From: Chiua virens
Taxonomy: Eukaryota > Basidiomycota > Agaricomycetes > Boletales > Boletaceae
Direction: 5' to 3'
Assembly: GCA_019787685.1 (NCBI GenBank)
Contig: JAHNUO010000007.1
Location: forward strand, 992,001 to 1,056,000
DNA length: 64,000 nt
Positions 12,117 through 25,820 of the stretch are shown piece after piece (the stretch's first letter is position 1; every line of letters begins with the position of its first letter). The position numbers were made by a program, and so were the translations under genes. Under the pieces are notes generated by a model. That model had not been told where the DNA came from. It worked only from the letters and a program-made list of their open reading frames with translations, and did not search any database.

Positions 12117-15100
12117 ATGATTCAGATATGTCGTGCAGAAGACGGCGAGTCTTTTCAAGTAAACCCGTCTTGTCACTGAAAAAATATTCTTCACTGAACG
12201 GCCCCCTTCTCAGGTCAGCGCTACCTTGAGAGATATCGAGAGGTTGGCTATCCTTCAAGTTGAAGTTGTGAACAACCAAGTTGACTCGTCCATCACAGGA
12301 AAGGTAGTCTGGAGCACTTCATCCATCAAGAGATTGGCGTGGACCAAGATGCTATACTGGCCTACCTTTCGGACGGCACACGCTTGCGAACCGATAACGT
12401 GCGCGAACTTGTCGGTGCTCAAGACCAGGTTCGTGTAATTTCAACAAAACTTTCCGGATTCACTCTTATTCATTGAAAATGAATAGACCATCTACGTGTT
12501 CAACAAACACTATCTCGACGTCGAGTTTCCGGAGGTGCTCAAGGAGCTCCGTGTTGAGCCGCCGTCGCAACTTCCCATAGAGGGTACACCATGGTACTCG
12601 TCTCTTGCCCCTCGTCTCTTGCTAATTGTCCACCAACAGAAGTCCTCTCCGCTACACCGCCGTACAAGCCTTCCCATCTCGCTTCACAATACCTCCGTAA
12701 TGCCCATGTTTACCTCGACTACATCACCCATACCCTTGCTACCCTCCGCCGTCAACACGAAGCTATCCGAATCGCATGTAGCAGTCTAGACCTCAATACC
12801 CTCGACATTACGGACGTATTCGACGGAATTGCCGTCACCGCCTCGAGGGACCTCGCGCGCCAGGCATCTTTACTCAGCTTTGTCGACGCCGACTTGGATA
12901 TCATCAACCGAGTGGATGTGCATGTCGAGTTCATGTCTCCCGCAATGCGGAAGGCGATAGAAGGGGGTGAGAGGCCAAGGGTGCTGGGAACTTATGTAGC
13001 ACGGGATCGGATGAAACTCGTGGCAGACGGGTGTTCGCGTATACATAGTGAGTGGCATCTCAGTGAGCGACTGAATATAAGGAATGCCTCATCCCACACT
13101 CAGACGATTTACGAACACAATTCTCCGAGTCTGAAAAGGCCGTGGGGAGGCTGACGGCTGGTGCAGAGGTGGTTCGGTCGACGGTGACCAACATAAAGTG
13201 AGGTTGAGATCCGGTTGGATGTTATTCGGGATCTTGCTGACATCGTGTCAGGATTATTGAGGCCGCGGAAGCTTCAGGGAGGAGGTTTCACGACGCGCTG
13301 GACAAGGCGTCTGAAATTGCTGCTGCACTGGAGAGTCCTGCAACTAACCATGATGCACTTATGCAAGGTAATGTTATGAGATCGTCTGTCGACTGCTATT
13401 CCCTCACCGCCCTTGACAGAGCTCAAGCAGCTCGATGGTGTTCTCAGACATGAAGTAGAAGTGATGACGCGTGCGAAGGTATGTCGTTCCAATGGTGGGA
13501 GAGTCTCCCATAAACGTTACCGATTCTGCTCAGAATGATTATACCGAGCAATGCATTGGAGCTTTGCGTCGCATCAGCACTCTGAACGTGGATCTAGTGC
13601 AATTGCCTACTACGCTCTCTGAGTTGCAAGGTAAATTCCGCGCCAAGACCAACTTCTTGCACATACAACGTCTACATAACATGCTTTATTGCTATGGTGC
13701 TACCGTGATCGAGATAGTACGCCGAAAAGAGTTTTGTGAGGATTTGCTGGTTCACTTATCGCTATGACGCTTACCACAGAGCAGCACGATTCTTCTATCA
13801 ACGAGCACAGTCTATTCTAGAGGTGATGGCAAAACTCTCGTGAGTGCGTTTCATGTATTGTTGTACATGATGTTAATGTGTTCCAGAGCGAACGAGAGAA
13901 AACGACGTCAGGTATATCGTGGAGAAGTGCACGGGCAACTACCATTTGATACTCGGGGAATGGATGATCCCGTACCCACTATTGATTTTTCACCCTCGGG
14001 GAGCAAAGATTGGGCGTATTCGCTCGAACGAGAAGATGTGGATGGTGTGTACAGTCAAATTACTAGTGCAAGACTAATGTTGATCGTTTTGGGTAGCCTT
14101 TCTGCAAGTGGTGCAGGACTCGGAAGAATATGCTCGAGCGAGTTCAGATCCCGCGATTCTTAATTCTCTGCAGGAGGCACGCTCTGCCCTTGAAAAGCTG
14201 GTACAAAAAATGGACAACCTCGAAGCAGGCTTTGATCGAATAGCTGAACGTTCACGTATGTTATTCGTTTCATCGTCGATTCTCTTATACGGACGGATCT
14301 TCTTAGTTCTTTCTGCATCTCGATTATCTGCATCTCGAAGGAAGCGTACGTTTTTTCCTGTCTTTGCCTCGGTGACATTGTTGACATCTTCGTAGTCACA
14401 GAAGCAGATGAGATGGCCTTCCAAGAGCTTTCGGAGCAACTTCGTACTGCCGAAGAAACGAGGATTCATCTGGAACAGAACATGCAGCAGGAACGAGTCA
14501 AATTTCAAGGGGAGATACACCGCCTGACAAAAGATATTCAAAATGCCGAGCTCACTGCTCAGTCTGAGCGGGAAAGAGCAGATGCACTAGAACGCGAGCT
14601 CCACCAAGCCAGGGCGCAGATAGAGAGTGAAGTGTCCGTCCGGTGTATTTTAGAACGGCGAAATACGGAACTAGCGCAGGATGTGGAAGGGCAGCGTCAA
14701 GAGCGCGCCAATGCGCTGGGAGATGCAACGGAACAAGCAAGCGTGGCGGATGCGCTTAGACAAGAACTCGCGCAGGTCCGGGCACAAGCAGAGGAGGCCA
14801 AGGCGCTCGAAGCCAAGAATGCGGCCAAAGTGAACCAATTATTGGAGGAACAAACTGGCTGACGTTACGGAATCTCGAAGAGGCACGTTCCCGTGGAGAA
14901 GATTTCGAGGGTCAAATACGAATGGCGAGGGTGGAGAATGACGAGGTGCATCGGATGCTGAAAGAATCAGACATGGAGAAGGATCGATTGCTGAGGATGC
15001 AGGCTACGGAACATGATCGGATGCTGCGAGATCATATTGCCGAGGCGGATGGGGATCGGGCTGTGTTGGAGCATCAGTTTTCGGAATTGAGGACACAGCT

Positions 15101-17107
15101 CGAGGATGCGAATCGACAGCTGAAAGAAGCCCAGTCTAACGTGGATCTGACCAACGCCGATGCGATGGGTTTGCGGGAGGAACTGCAGCGCGTCGAGCAC
15201 GAGCTGCGCGAAGCAAGACATGTCGAGCGGTTGTTGCTAGACGAAATCGCCTCTGGACGAGCTACACAGTCTGACATTGAGCAGAGTCTGGAGAATAGCG
15301 GACGGTTGTTGGCACAGATGTTGGACTGTGGCGATCGCGTTTCGGAATGCGCATTCCAAGGCGATGTCGATGGTTCGCGCTTACACGACTCATCCACACA
15401 TAAAACAAGGCCAACACCAGAATAATCATCTCCAACTGGTGGAATCTGCATTTCCCCCCCACCATTGCGTCATGATGTTATCGTGGAAGAACCATCTCCT
15501 ATCGATCCGTCCGATCCGGTCGGTGCGCTAGAATTCCTGCGAGCGTTTGATCATGACCACTTTTTGGATACCATCGCCAAAACCGGAACTGTCATTCGGA
15601 AATGGCAGAAGCAGTGCAGGGAGTACAGGGAGCGCGCTAAGGGCAAGATATCGTTTCGAAATTTCGCCAAGGGCGATCTTGCGCTCTTTCTTCCCACTCG
15701 AAACTCGGTGTCAAAACCTTGGGCAGCATTCAACGGCAAGTATTTTGAAGGTTTCTCTGTAATGACGATTTGACACGTTTGTGCAGTATCTTTTCCTCAT
15801 TACTTCCTTTTGGCAACGGGACATTTGGCAGAACAACTAAAGACACGAGAATGGATCGTCGCTCGGATTACTTCCATCACCGAGCGAGTGGTCGACCAAA
15901 AGGTAACGCATTGTATATACTCTTGTTCTCGCACCTCATTTTGCTCTCATAGGATCCGACTAGTAATCCATATGGTCTGGGCGACGGCATCAAGTATTAC
16001 ATGCTAGAGGTCGAAGACTGGACGCAAGCTAACCAGATTAATAAGCGGCGACCCAATCTAAGGAAGGTCTCGGCCGTCTCAGATCCGGAGAATGAGCGTA
16101 AGTCGATGGTAGTATTGCCAGAACGACCTCCAATTCCTCCAGGGCCACCTCACGCCGAGGTTGAAGACTCTATCAGTATCACACAACCGCCTACCTCACG
16201 ATTGTTCCCCGCTCGCCCGCGGGCAAACTCGACCCCTTCCGCCGGACCTTCGTCGCTGTCGCGATTACTTGCCCAAGCGTCCCCTGAACCACCTGAAGAA
16301 TCGACGTCGGTGGTTATCCCACCATCTAAGGCTGCGCCGCCTACGCCTCTGCCTAACTCAGAACCCGAGCCCTCCCCTTCACTGGAGCCACAGCAACCAC
16401 AACCACCTGTATCCTTATCGCCAAAGGCTTCGTCACCACCTTCGGTGCATTCATTTGCGACCCCCACTACATCACAGCCACGTACATCTTCCCCACTACG
16501 TCCCGTGTCACGTGCGTCCCGGCTCTCGACGACATCCAGAATGTCCTCTGCGCGGCTGCCTACGCTGGCGACAGTAACGAGTTCGCCTGCGGCAGTGAAA
16601 GCCGCGGCCACAATAGCACTGACGGATCCCACGTTCACCCCAGTTCCTTTTTCGTCTGACCCCGCACTGCTCGCCGGCCCACCATCGCCATCCGAGTCGC
16701 TGTCTGACGGGATGTCTCAATTATTGCTGAACCGGCGGCGTACGGCGTCGCACCACGTTGCGCGGGCCGTCTTTGTTAGGTTCTGGGTACCGCCCCGGCA
16801 CTGGTGTGGGAATTGATCCTACATTCCCAGGAGCATTGCCACATGCGCAGACACACGTACAGACGCAGCCACAATCTCCAGCGCCGACGGCGTCGAGTAC
16901 GCTTGCGACATTTGCAAGTAACTGGGTCGTTCCATTTGGGAGGCGGAACAAGCGGAATCGGTGTCTGTCCCCGTACCGGCAGCCCCGTCGATTGCGGAGA
17001 CCAGTGCGGGCGCGGGGAATGGACAAGCCTATTACAATGCTTTTTCGAGAAGCGGACACAGCAAGAGCAGAGAAGTGTCTGCCAGCGAGTTGCTCAAACG
17101 GCTATAG
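12117..17107 (+). CDS. ATG11: Autophagy scaffold Atg11, reading frame broken in the 3' half
   Basis: Selective-autophagy scaffold at the phagophore assembly site. Sixteen exons: 12117-12158, 12214-12242, 12299-12428, 12487-12583, 12640-13047, 13104-13197, 13252-13367, 13420-13478, 13534-13735, 13782-13839, 13887-14044, 14097-14255, 14307-14345, 14396-15735, 15787-15902, 15953-17107. Phases agree through exon 13. The N-terminus is ubiquitin-like (RAEDGESFQ, LAYLSDGTRLRTDNVREL, VFNKHYLD). A long coiled coil occupies exons 12-14. The C-terminal domain (RKWQKQCREYRERAKGKISF, DLALFLPTRN, PWAAFN, YYMLEVEDW) is followed by a Pro/Ser-rich tail ending SASELLKRL. The intron at 15736-15786 is GC-AG. Frame changes occur near 14852, 15327, 15454-15460, 16757-16770 and 16938-16945. 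Corrected length is about 1,075 aa. Either a pseudogene or sequence errors. Confidence 0.88.
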
Positions 17108-18815
17108 ACTCTATTGTGTGGTTTGTCATTATGGAGCATCGGATCTTTAAGTAAGCATTTGTCCAACTTGCGTGACCGCACCGGACTAGCACTGTTGGAT
17201 GCTATCGATGCATTTCGCTTTCGTATTCGCTTTTTTAATTCGCGCTTTGTGGGTAAAACATTCGACACCCTCGCTATGTGGGCTGGTCTCAATAATATGA
17301 CACATTTGTTTATCATCGGCATTGGTGGAGGTCCGGCGGCTCGTAGTCGGTGGTGACTAGATTTCTATCCTTGTTTCGGCATGGAACAAGGATCAAGACA
17401 CACCCGGATGTGTTAATAGCCAATCTTATTGGACGAAATGTCAGGACAATAAAGTGCACTGGCATCATATCAAGATACAGAACACGGGTTATTTTTGAGC
17501 GTGTTAGGCACGGCGGGCTCAAAGATCCGGATACGTATTATAATATTAATGAAGTTACTAGGTGTGGTTTTGCACTATGCCCCGTTCATGACATGCGCGA
17601 TACCTGAAATCTTGAAGCTGGAAGCTGGAAGGCAAATCGGACCTAGATCCGGATCTGACTTGACTGTCCGGTCTTTGACAAGACTCGGAACTTGCTCGGA
17701 GTAATTCAAAGCGTTATCAAGTTCCTTGGTATCAAGAGGTGACCAAGACGATCAATCTGTTTGAGCTACTGAGCACATGACACTTGCCCATGACGCGAGA
17801 GTAACCGTGACCGTGTACGCGAATCTAAAAGGACCCCAAAATCATGAAGAGATTAGTGACCAGGTTTCTCAACGATCGAAAGAAAGAAATCGAACGTCGT
17901 ATGCGTGACCAGACAAAAGTCGTCCGGTGATTGGTTTTTTTTGTGATCTCCATGTCACTGGCATGTCATAGAACAGCTAACCTACGAATGTCATTGAAAG
18001 CCCTCTGCGAGCCAACCGCGAGCTCAGGCTGTCGAACAAAGTTATGTGCTTGACCTAAGAGTGGAGCGGACGGCGGGACTAATTCTGCATATCATAGGCT
18101 TGATTCATGATTGTGCCGGCATCTCGGCATTGACGCGGGGGGCTGTTTCAAGTTCCCTCCGGTTCATCGACTTGGACTTTTTACACTTTGATGCATCAAC
18201 TTGAAAGCCCTACAACTATCAATGTACGAACCCGGAAATCGCAAGTCTGATCTGTTTTCGAACGTGATTAGCTCACTTCGTGGCCTGGAAGAGCGCATGC
18301 GCACTACGCGTCTTGGGGTTCGGATCATCCTGGAGATTTATCGGTCAAAGGTGCGGACACGGATATATGCGATTCGGCGAATCCTGATTGACGACAACGA
18401 CTCTGCAGCAAAAAGGAAATTCTGGGCTAAAAAATGCGTCGGTGTTCTAGATTCAAGTTCATTGTTATCAGTAAGGATGACGTTTAGATGCGGGGGTGGT
18501 CCATTGCCATCCTGGGAGTGAGCTGACGGGAACCATGCCGTGGCTTTCCCAGAGGCGCGGGCGATTTCTTCCCGCTTCCAGCATCAGGTACGGGCGGCTC
18601 TAAAGTGACCAAAAATATCACGCGCTCTCGACAATTGGAACTCACTCAGAGGCACGGAATATGGAGTACCTCGGGAAAAACTCTACCCCAAACCGGGGGA
18701 GTTGAATGGTTTTTCCGAGGCCATTGCTTATAAGATGTGCAAATGAGCGCACAAAGTCCTCGTCCTCACTTGCCTTCTTTACTCACTCTTGCATACTTGC
18801 TGCTCTGAACACAAA
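17108..18815. other. Intergenic, nothing recognised
   Basis: 1.7 kb between ATG11 and the first transporter. Open frames are short with no recognisable motif. The last ~60 bp (CT-rich, ending ACACAAA before the ATG) look like a 5' UTR. Confidence 0.5.
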
Positions 18816-20735
18816 ATGACTGGTGGTCCTGCCCATGCTGGGACTCAGGGTACCTCGTTGGCCCATCTGATCGACCCGAATAGAACGTGGTACAATAACA
18901 GACGGTGGGTCCCTTAGCAAGCCCTACTTTCTTATATTCATCGCATCAACAGACTCATCACCCTCCATGCGTGGATCGTCCTTTTGTACGTCTCAAAGAA
19001 CCACCGGGTGCATTATGGATTCTCTAATGTTGTCATTTGTAGGCTTATTACTTCGTCGACCAATGGTTATGACGGTAGTATGATGAACGGCTTACAGAGC
19101 CTCGCGCAGTGGGAGTCTGCCTTCAACAACCCATCGGGTGGAATGCTCGGTCTGCTAAATGCTATCCAAGTGAGCAAACATGACCATGTTGTTCCACCAC
19201 GGCTAACTGAATGTGCATAGAACATTGGTGGGCTGGCAGGTTATCCTTTTGCACCATATGTGTCCGATAACTTCGGTCGTCGCCGAGCGGTGTGGTTCGG
19301 CGCAACGATCATGTGCATTGGGGTCGCCATTCAGACTGCTTCCCAATCCGTTAACATGTTCATTGGTGCCCGTTTTTTGATAGGCTTTGGCCTCACTTTT
19401 GCAGGCAAGTCTTTCGTCAATGTGTTCCTCCGGCTACTTGACTTGATAATACTTCCAGCCAACGCTGCCCCCTTGCTGGTTACTGAAATATCATACCCCA
19501 CATATCGCGCTCCATTAACATCCATGTACAACTCCCTCTGGTATTCTGGCTCCATCATGTACGTTTTTCACCTGGTACGACTTTTTTACTATGCTTAACT
19601 CACTTCATATTTAGTGCCGCATGGACGACGTACGGTACCTTCAGAATAAATGGCTCATGGGCATGGCGCCTGCCGTCACTGCTCCAGGGCATTCCTTCTG
19701 TTCTGCAATTCGCCCTCATTCTGTTCGCACCAGAGTCACCCCGTTGGTTGATGAGCAAAGGACACCATGATGAAGCGTTGCGAACTCTTGCGTACTACCA
19801 TGCTGATGGCAACGAGTAAGGGGATATCGAAATATCCTAACGTTTTGCTTACAATTTCGCCTCCAGGTCAGACCCCCTCGTGCAGTATGAATTCCAAGAG
19901 ATCAAGGCTGCTCTTGAATATGACCGTACAGTGGTTTCCAACATTGGGTGGAAGTCATTCTTCACCACTCCTGGAAACCGCAAGCGAATGCGTATCATCG
20001 TCGCCATTGCATTTTTCTCGCAATGGTCCGGAAATGGGCTCGTCTCGTACTACTTGAACAAGGTCTTTGATCAAATTGGCATCACTGGATCGAGCACGCA
20101 GCTCCTCATCAATGGTATTCTTCAAATTTGGAACTTGGGCTGGGCGCTGTATGCGTCGCTGATGGTCGACCGCCTTGGTCGTCGTTTCCTCTTCCTGGTT
20201 TCCGCCGGCTTGATGACGCTTTTCTACATGGCACAAGCAATCTGTTTTTCGGAGTATGCACAGCATGGAACCACTGCTGCTGGGCATGCCGTCATTGCAT
20301 TCATATTCCTCTTCTACGCTGCATATGACCTTGCATTTACCCCCCTCATCGTCTCGTACACGGTCGAGATCTTGCCGTACAATCTACGCGCCAAGGGCTT
20401 CAATATCTTCAGCTTTGTCATTTCAGTCACCCTCATCTTTAACCAATACGTCAACCCAATCGCGCTGGAAGCTCTCGGATGGAAATACTACGTGAGTAGG
20501 AGGCTCGAATGTCTTCATCCGATGCTGACGAATCTCGTCGCTTCTATAGCTCGTATACGTATGTTGGCTTGCCTGCGAGTTTGTCTTCTTATGGTTCTTC
20601 ATCGTTGAGACCAAGAATCGGACACTCGAGGAGACTGCAGCATTGTTCGACGGCGAAGACGCCCTTGACAGAATCGCGCAACAAGCAGAAGCTCACGAAA
20701 TCCGCGAGGATTCCGAGAAGCGTTTGAGTGCATGA
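18816..20735 (+). CDS. MFS sugar transporter 1 (hexose/lactose-permease type)
   Basis: Proton-linked sugar transporter of the plasma membrane, Sugar_tr family. Eight exons: 18816-18904, 18953-18985, 19043-19169, 19221-19404, 19459-19558, 19615-19815, 19867-20491, 20550-20735; 514 aa, no breaks. Visible motifs: NGYDGSMMNGLQ after TM1, SDNFGRRRAVW (loop 2-3), FLIGFG, PESPRWL, YEFQEIK, GNRKRMRI, VDRLGRRFLF (loop 8-9), VEILPYNLRAKG and ETKNRTLEETAALFDG at the C-terminus. Intron 4 (19405-19458) has a GC donor (GCAAGT); only this join keeps FAANAAP in frame. Closest relatives are the two paralogues at 23844-25820 and 38862-40810. Substrate unknown. Confidence 0.93.
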
Positions 20736-22079
20736 CGTCGGCACATGTCACCGCTCCCTCTTCCTGCTTGGCGCAAATTTTATGCATGTATGATTTGTTC
20801 TTTTTCGTTTATTCTTTGGGTTGCCACTACATTATCATCGTCCAGATATTCTGGGTATCTTTCAACATGCATTGTGTACGCATAGCCAATGAAACAATGT
20901 TCCATCTGATCACTACACCCGGCATTTAAATTCAAATCGTTCGTCTCTCGTTATTTCGGACAAGACAAATTTTCCAACAGCCCCAATTGTTGGGTCTGTC
21001 CACTTCGTATTATTGGGCTATCTGCTTATCCAGGTGTCAATGGAAGAAAGTAGGTGGAAAACATCATAAAAAATAGCAACAAGGGGAAGAAGGGTCAACA
21101 CACGGTGACCGCGTGAGTGACCTCGTGCATGCCAACTGCCAAGTAGACCTCCACAATCAGTCAGGTCACAATACAAGTACCCACACACTACCACGTGATG
21201 GTTGCTACCGGTACGCGATCGCATGACGAGTGGAATTGTTCCCGAGTTGTCTCATCACATGTTCGCCCCGGATCGTCCGTTCATCAGGGTCTCCTTGTGC
21301 CGTGCCGGTCATAGTGTGGATGTTTCGTATCGGTGATCTGATGCGACTACCCCACTAGCAGGATCCGAACTTCTGAGGTCTTCTGACGTGTTCAACTTGA
21401 CAAGCTCGCACTAGAACGGTCATGCTAATAAAGTTCAACTGCAACCAATTTATATCGCGAACGCAGGGAAGGGCGCAAGATAGCTTTGAGGCCTTGTGAG
21501 CTATTGCAGACGGCTGGTACCAAGTCAGCCATTCCACAGGGTCTTCACATGGACGCTGCTACTACATACTGTAGTTCGCAAGAGCTGAATCTTGCCCCTC
21601 TCTTAGTATTCCAACAGCGAGGCCGCTGTCATCCGTGTCCTTTTGCCAAATAACTCCGCATTCCAATTTCCAAAATTTGATATCGTTTCTCCAGCACCGA
21701 TCGATCTAACATGGAGACAGGCCAGATGGCATGTGGACTCGCGGAACGTGGGTTTTCCAGTTGGACCAAGTCAAGAAAGGAAGCTGTCTCATTGATGACG
21801 CTCAGCACTCAAGTACTATGCTTGCATCGACGGAATTGAAAAATACCCCAGTCTGGCACATAAGGTAGCTGCGATCCCTCGAGTTCGTCGCATCCGGGGT
21901 ATAACGACTCCAAGCTGGGGAATTGGGACTATTGGGGATTGGAGGTGTGTTGGTGATGTCAAAAGAGTGTGTGATGGACCTGATTGGATGCTATTCTTGT
22001 CCAATGGTGACTGCATCCAAGTCGTAAGCAAAATGTTGTGGCTGTTTTTCCAAGTGCGCGCTTATATACGAAAAGCGAG
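20736..22079. other. Intergenic, nothing recognised
   Basis: Downstream of transporter 1. No coding frame is supported. Confidence 0.45.
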
Positions 22080-22620
22080 ATGCAGCAGTCGTCCTCGCAT
22101 AGACGCTGGTTCCTTGGCTCATCGAAGAATGTTGCTATTCGTGTGATCAGCTCCTGAGTCGTGTTCCATCCTCGGCAAGATCCAGTGTCCACGCGATGTC
22201 CCGAAGTGCTTGCACCTTCTGAAAATTCAGGAGAGGATCTGTCCTCTTGCCTTCACGCAAGCGACGTTCTCGAATGTTTCGTGTGTCGTCGAGCTTCTTT
22301 TGCTTCCGTTCATTTTGCTTTTGTGCTTTCAATTCCCGAAGCTCGCGTTGCTCGATTGCTTCTTGCTGGCCTTCCTCGGTCGAGATAATTCGTGCATGTA
22401 TCGAAACGGTACGTGCTCCCGAACCACGTTTATTTACTCTGCCGTCGAGCTGACCTTGTAGTCGTTGGTTATGGTTTGCTGCAAGTGCCGCAAGTGCCTC
22501 GGCTTCTTTGCGGCGTGGATCCGAGCCATTCAGTGTTGCTTTCTTTGAAGTCCGTTGATCTTCGCTTGCTACATGTTCCGTCCACTGACGACGCCATTTC
22601 TAAGTGAGGAGCTTTTGGAA
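22080..22620 (-). pseudogene. Remnant frame with coiled-coil and SAP-like segment
   Basis: An open frame without an ATG runs on the minus strand from about 22620 to 22147. It encodes a highly charged, probably coiled-coil stretch (RELRELKAQKQNERKQKK) followed by VQALRDIAWTLDLAEDGT. After a 1-nt frame shift it continues as TQELITRIATFFDEP. The combined pattern resembles a SAP DNA-binding helix-extended loop-helix, as found in repeat-associated basidiomycete proteins. Lack of a start codon and the frame break indicate a decayed gene fragment. Origin from a mobile element is inference. Confidence 0.4.
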
Positions 22621-23843
22621 ATGCCCAGATCTCCTACATGCTCCCACTGAAGATCGCCTGTCGAACGTTGGAAAACATACAGATCAAGGTGCTAACCTGG
22701 TGGGGTAGATCTTCACATCTCACCGGGACAACTAGGTCTTCCGTTCAAGGGGTTTTGTTTACAGTGTCATGCGGCGTGTGACTAGTAGCGAGTGCTGTAA
22801 TACAGGTGCGCCGATGAGGTTACAGGGACCCTTGACACGTTGAGCGCCGCCGAAATTTCTGACCTGGAAGACATGCTTCGATTCATGTTGAACACGGTAT
22901 CCAGCGCTTCGATGATGATCTCCGGTATCATTCCACTGCGTATCCGTCTTCCAGTCGTACGGCAGTGGGAAACATGTGTGGTATTGCTCTGGTGTGTACA
23001 CAGCTCGTCGTCTTCTAGATTGAGACTATGAGTCCCCTCGGCCTAAAAAACCCTCCTACCTGCCAGTACATGGGCTTCCGTCGTGGTTATCTGGCATGTC
23101 AAGAATCCCATACCGACAAACCAGCTTCCTCATTAAGTGGAACGGGAACGTTATCGATCCACTGCATGTGTAGTACTCCAATCAGGATTTCCAAGGTCGA
23201 CTCAAGTTGGGGTTAGTCGTCGGCGTAAGCACTCGGCAATGCAACGTTCGTCACGGCACTTGAACGGCCTGTGAAAGTTACATAAATTAACAAGCACTTG
23301 AATCACGATTCGGTTCACTTCAAATAGTGGATGAGCTCTGAACGTGGTCGTTTGGCTCGCCCGGGAATGTGTCCCAGAACTCGAACTCGGCTGTCCAACT
23401 AGATCGTAATAGTACAATCACTGATGTTGAAGTGCCTGCTACCTGGGATTCATTAGCTTTACAGGTTATGGTCGGGATAAACATTCACATGAGCTTCGCA
23501 GCACATAGTACTCGCATCCAGCAGTTCAGGATGGTCCCGCTCACAGATGGCGGCGGGTTTACCTGAAACGTGTATAACGTACCCACCACAGCATCTGGCC
23601 AGGGGACCAACTTTGCCGAATGATGTTGGCCTGAGACGTGTCTCCCAGAGACACCAGACCGTATACTATCCTGAGGGTTCGTCATTTTAGAGGTGCTTCC
23701 AGAAGACGTCCCTCCCCCTTTCCTCCGCTTTGGTACTCACGAGGGTCAAAAGATTGAGGGAAGTTTAACGTCACTACTACTAGTGACGAGTAAGGCTCAT
23801 CTGAGTCTTCGTCTTTTTTCACACTTACCACTCAGAACGCAAG
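22621..23843. other. Intergenic, nothing recognised
   Basis: Upstream of trans-porter 2; the last 100 bp are CT-rich and resemble the transporter 1 promoter end (CAGAACGCAAG before the ATG). Confidence 0.45.
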
Positions 23844-25820
23844 ATGGGTGCTGGTGGTGCAGTCCCTGTTGGGATTCAGGATACGTCGTTGGGACGTTTG
23901 ATTGACCCAAAAAGAAAGTGGTACAACAACAGACGGTCGGTTCCCGAATCCTATGTCACCAGGGTCACCCTTTCTCAGGCTCAACTTGACTCCGCATCTA
24001 CAGGCTGATTATCCTCCATGCATGGATTGCCCTTGTGTGCGTCAGGAAAAACCCTCGTCCGACTCGCATGGTATACTAACCTTTCCGATTTGATTGTCCG
24101 GTGTCTCCTGCAGCCTCATTACCTCGTCCACCAACGGTTACGATGGTAGTCTGATGAACGGTTTGCAGAGTCTCTCTCAGTGGAAGTCTTCTTTCAACAA
24201 CCCATCTGGTGGGATGCTCGGTCTGCTCAACGCTGTCCAAGTGAGCAAATATGGCCATTATTATGACTTTACATTTGCTAACTATGGGCGCGTAGAACAT
24301 TGGTGGGCTGGCAGGCTATCCTTTCGCACCATACGTGTCCGATGGCCTTGGTCGTCGTCGTGCAGTGTGGTTAGGTGCAGTCATCATGTGTGTTGCTGTC
24401 GCACTTTTATCATGTTTCCGAATCCATCGCCGTGTTCATTGGCGCTCGTTTTTTGGTCGGCTTTGGCCTCACTTTTGCAGGCAAGTTTCCATCAAGATAT
24501 GTTCGTGCAATCCCTTGATTTGATAGTCTTTCAGCCAATGCTGCTCCCATGCTGGTCACTGAAATATCATACCCCACATACCGCGCTCCATTGACATCCC
24601 TGTACAATTCCCTCTGGTATTCTGGTTCTGTCATGTGCGTGTTTTCATGATACAGCTTTCACATTCTTGACCCAGGGAAATCTTAGTGCCGCATGGACGA
24701 CATACTATACAATGAAGATAGAAAGCTCATGGGCATGGCGCTTGCCGTTGCTGCTACAGGGTGTTCCTTCAGTCCTACAACTCACCCTCGTCCTGTTCGG
24801 ACCAGAATCGCCTCGTTGGTTAATGAGCAAGGGACGGGATGATGAAGCGTTACGAACTCTTGCGTACTACCATGCTGATGGCAACGAGTAAGTGAATGTC
24901 AAAGCATTTTCTCGTTTCGCCAACGCGTTTGCCTTCAGATCGGATCCCCTTGTGCAGTATGAATTTCAGGAAATCAAGGCTGCCCTCAAATTTGACCGTA
25001 CGGTGGTGTCTAACGTTGGATGGAAGTCTCTCTTTGCCACTCCTGGAAACCGCAAGCGGATGCGTATTATCGTCGCCATTGCGTTTTTTTCCCAATGGTC
25101 CGGAATGGGTCTTGTCTCGTTCTACTTGAATATGGTCTTTAACCAGATTGGTATCACCGATTCGAGCACACAACTGTTCATCAACGGTATTCTCCAAGTC
25201 TGGAACTTGGCTTGGGCAGTGTACGCCGCGTTCATGGTCGACCGGCTCGGCCGTCGTTTCCTGTTCATTGTTTCCGCCGGCATGATGACGCTTTTCCACG
25301 CGGGACAAACGATTTGTTACGCTGAGTATTCCCAGCATGGAACCGCCGCCGCCGGACATGCCTTCGTTGTATTCGTCTTCCTCTTCTGCGCTGGATATGA
25401 CATTGCCTTCACGCCCCTCATCGTCTCGTACACGCTCGAAATTCTCCCGTACGGTTTGCGTGCGACAGGGTTCAACATCTTGAGCTTCGTCATTTCGCTC
25501 GCTCTCATCATTAATCAATACGTCAACCCGATCGCACTGGAGGCCTTCGGATGGAAGTACTATGTACGTCGAATGTCTTTGCCGTTTCCCACAGGTATTG
25601 ACAAAGGCCGTTTCATTAGCTCGTGTATGTCTTTTGGCTCGCCTTCGAGTTTGTCTTTCTGTGGCTCTTCATCGTGGAGACCAAGAACCGGACACTCGAA
25701 GAGACTGCAGTGCTGTTCGACGGCGAGCATGCCATTGGCAGGATCACGCGCCAGGCAGAAGTGTACGAACTACGCGAGGAAGAGACTGAGAAGCTTTTAA
25801 GTGATCCTGAGAGCGTATGA
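23844..25820 (+). CDS. MFS sugar transporter 2 (paralogue, one frame break)
   Basis: Exons 23844-23935, 24004-24036, 24114-24240, 24296-24480, 24535-24634, 24687-24887, 24939-25563 and 25620-25820 match transporter 1 exon for exon. Exon 4 is 185 nt instead of 184: a one-base excess in CACTTTTATCATG at about 24404-24413 shifts the frame before FIGARFLVGFG. Everything after it reads normally to SDPESV, giving about 520 aa when corrected. Motifs are as in the paralogue (GYDGSLMNG, GLGRRRAVW, PESPRWL, ETKNRTLEETAVLFDG). The exon 4/5 intron again has a GCAAGT donor. With one indel beside a T run and an otherwise clean frame, a sequencing error is as likely as a recent pseudogene. Confidence 0.88.

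Noticed and set aside
14830..14882. Possible 53-bp intron that would bypass the first ATG11 frame break
   Set aside because: GT...AG and phase fit, but it would remove a coiled-coil stretch (VNQLLEEQ, LRNLEEA) that reads as coding in two frames; a one-base loss in AAA explains it better. Not excluded.
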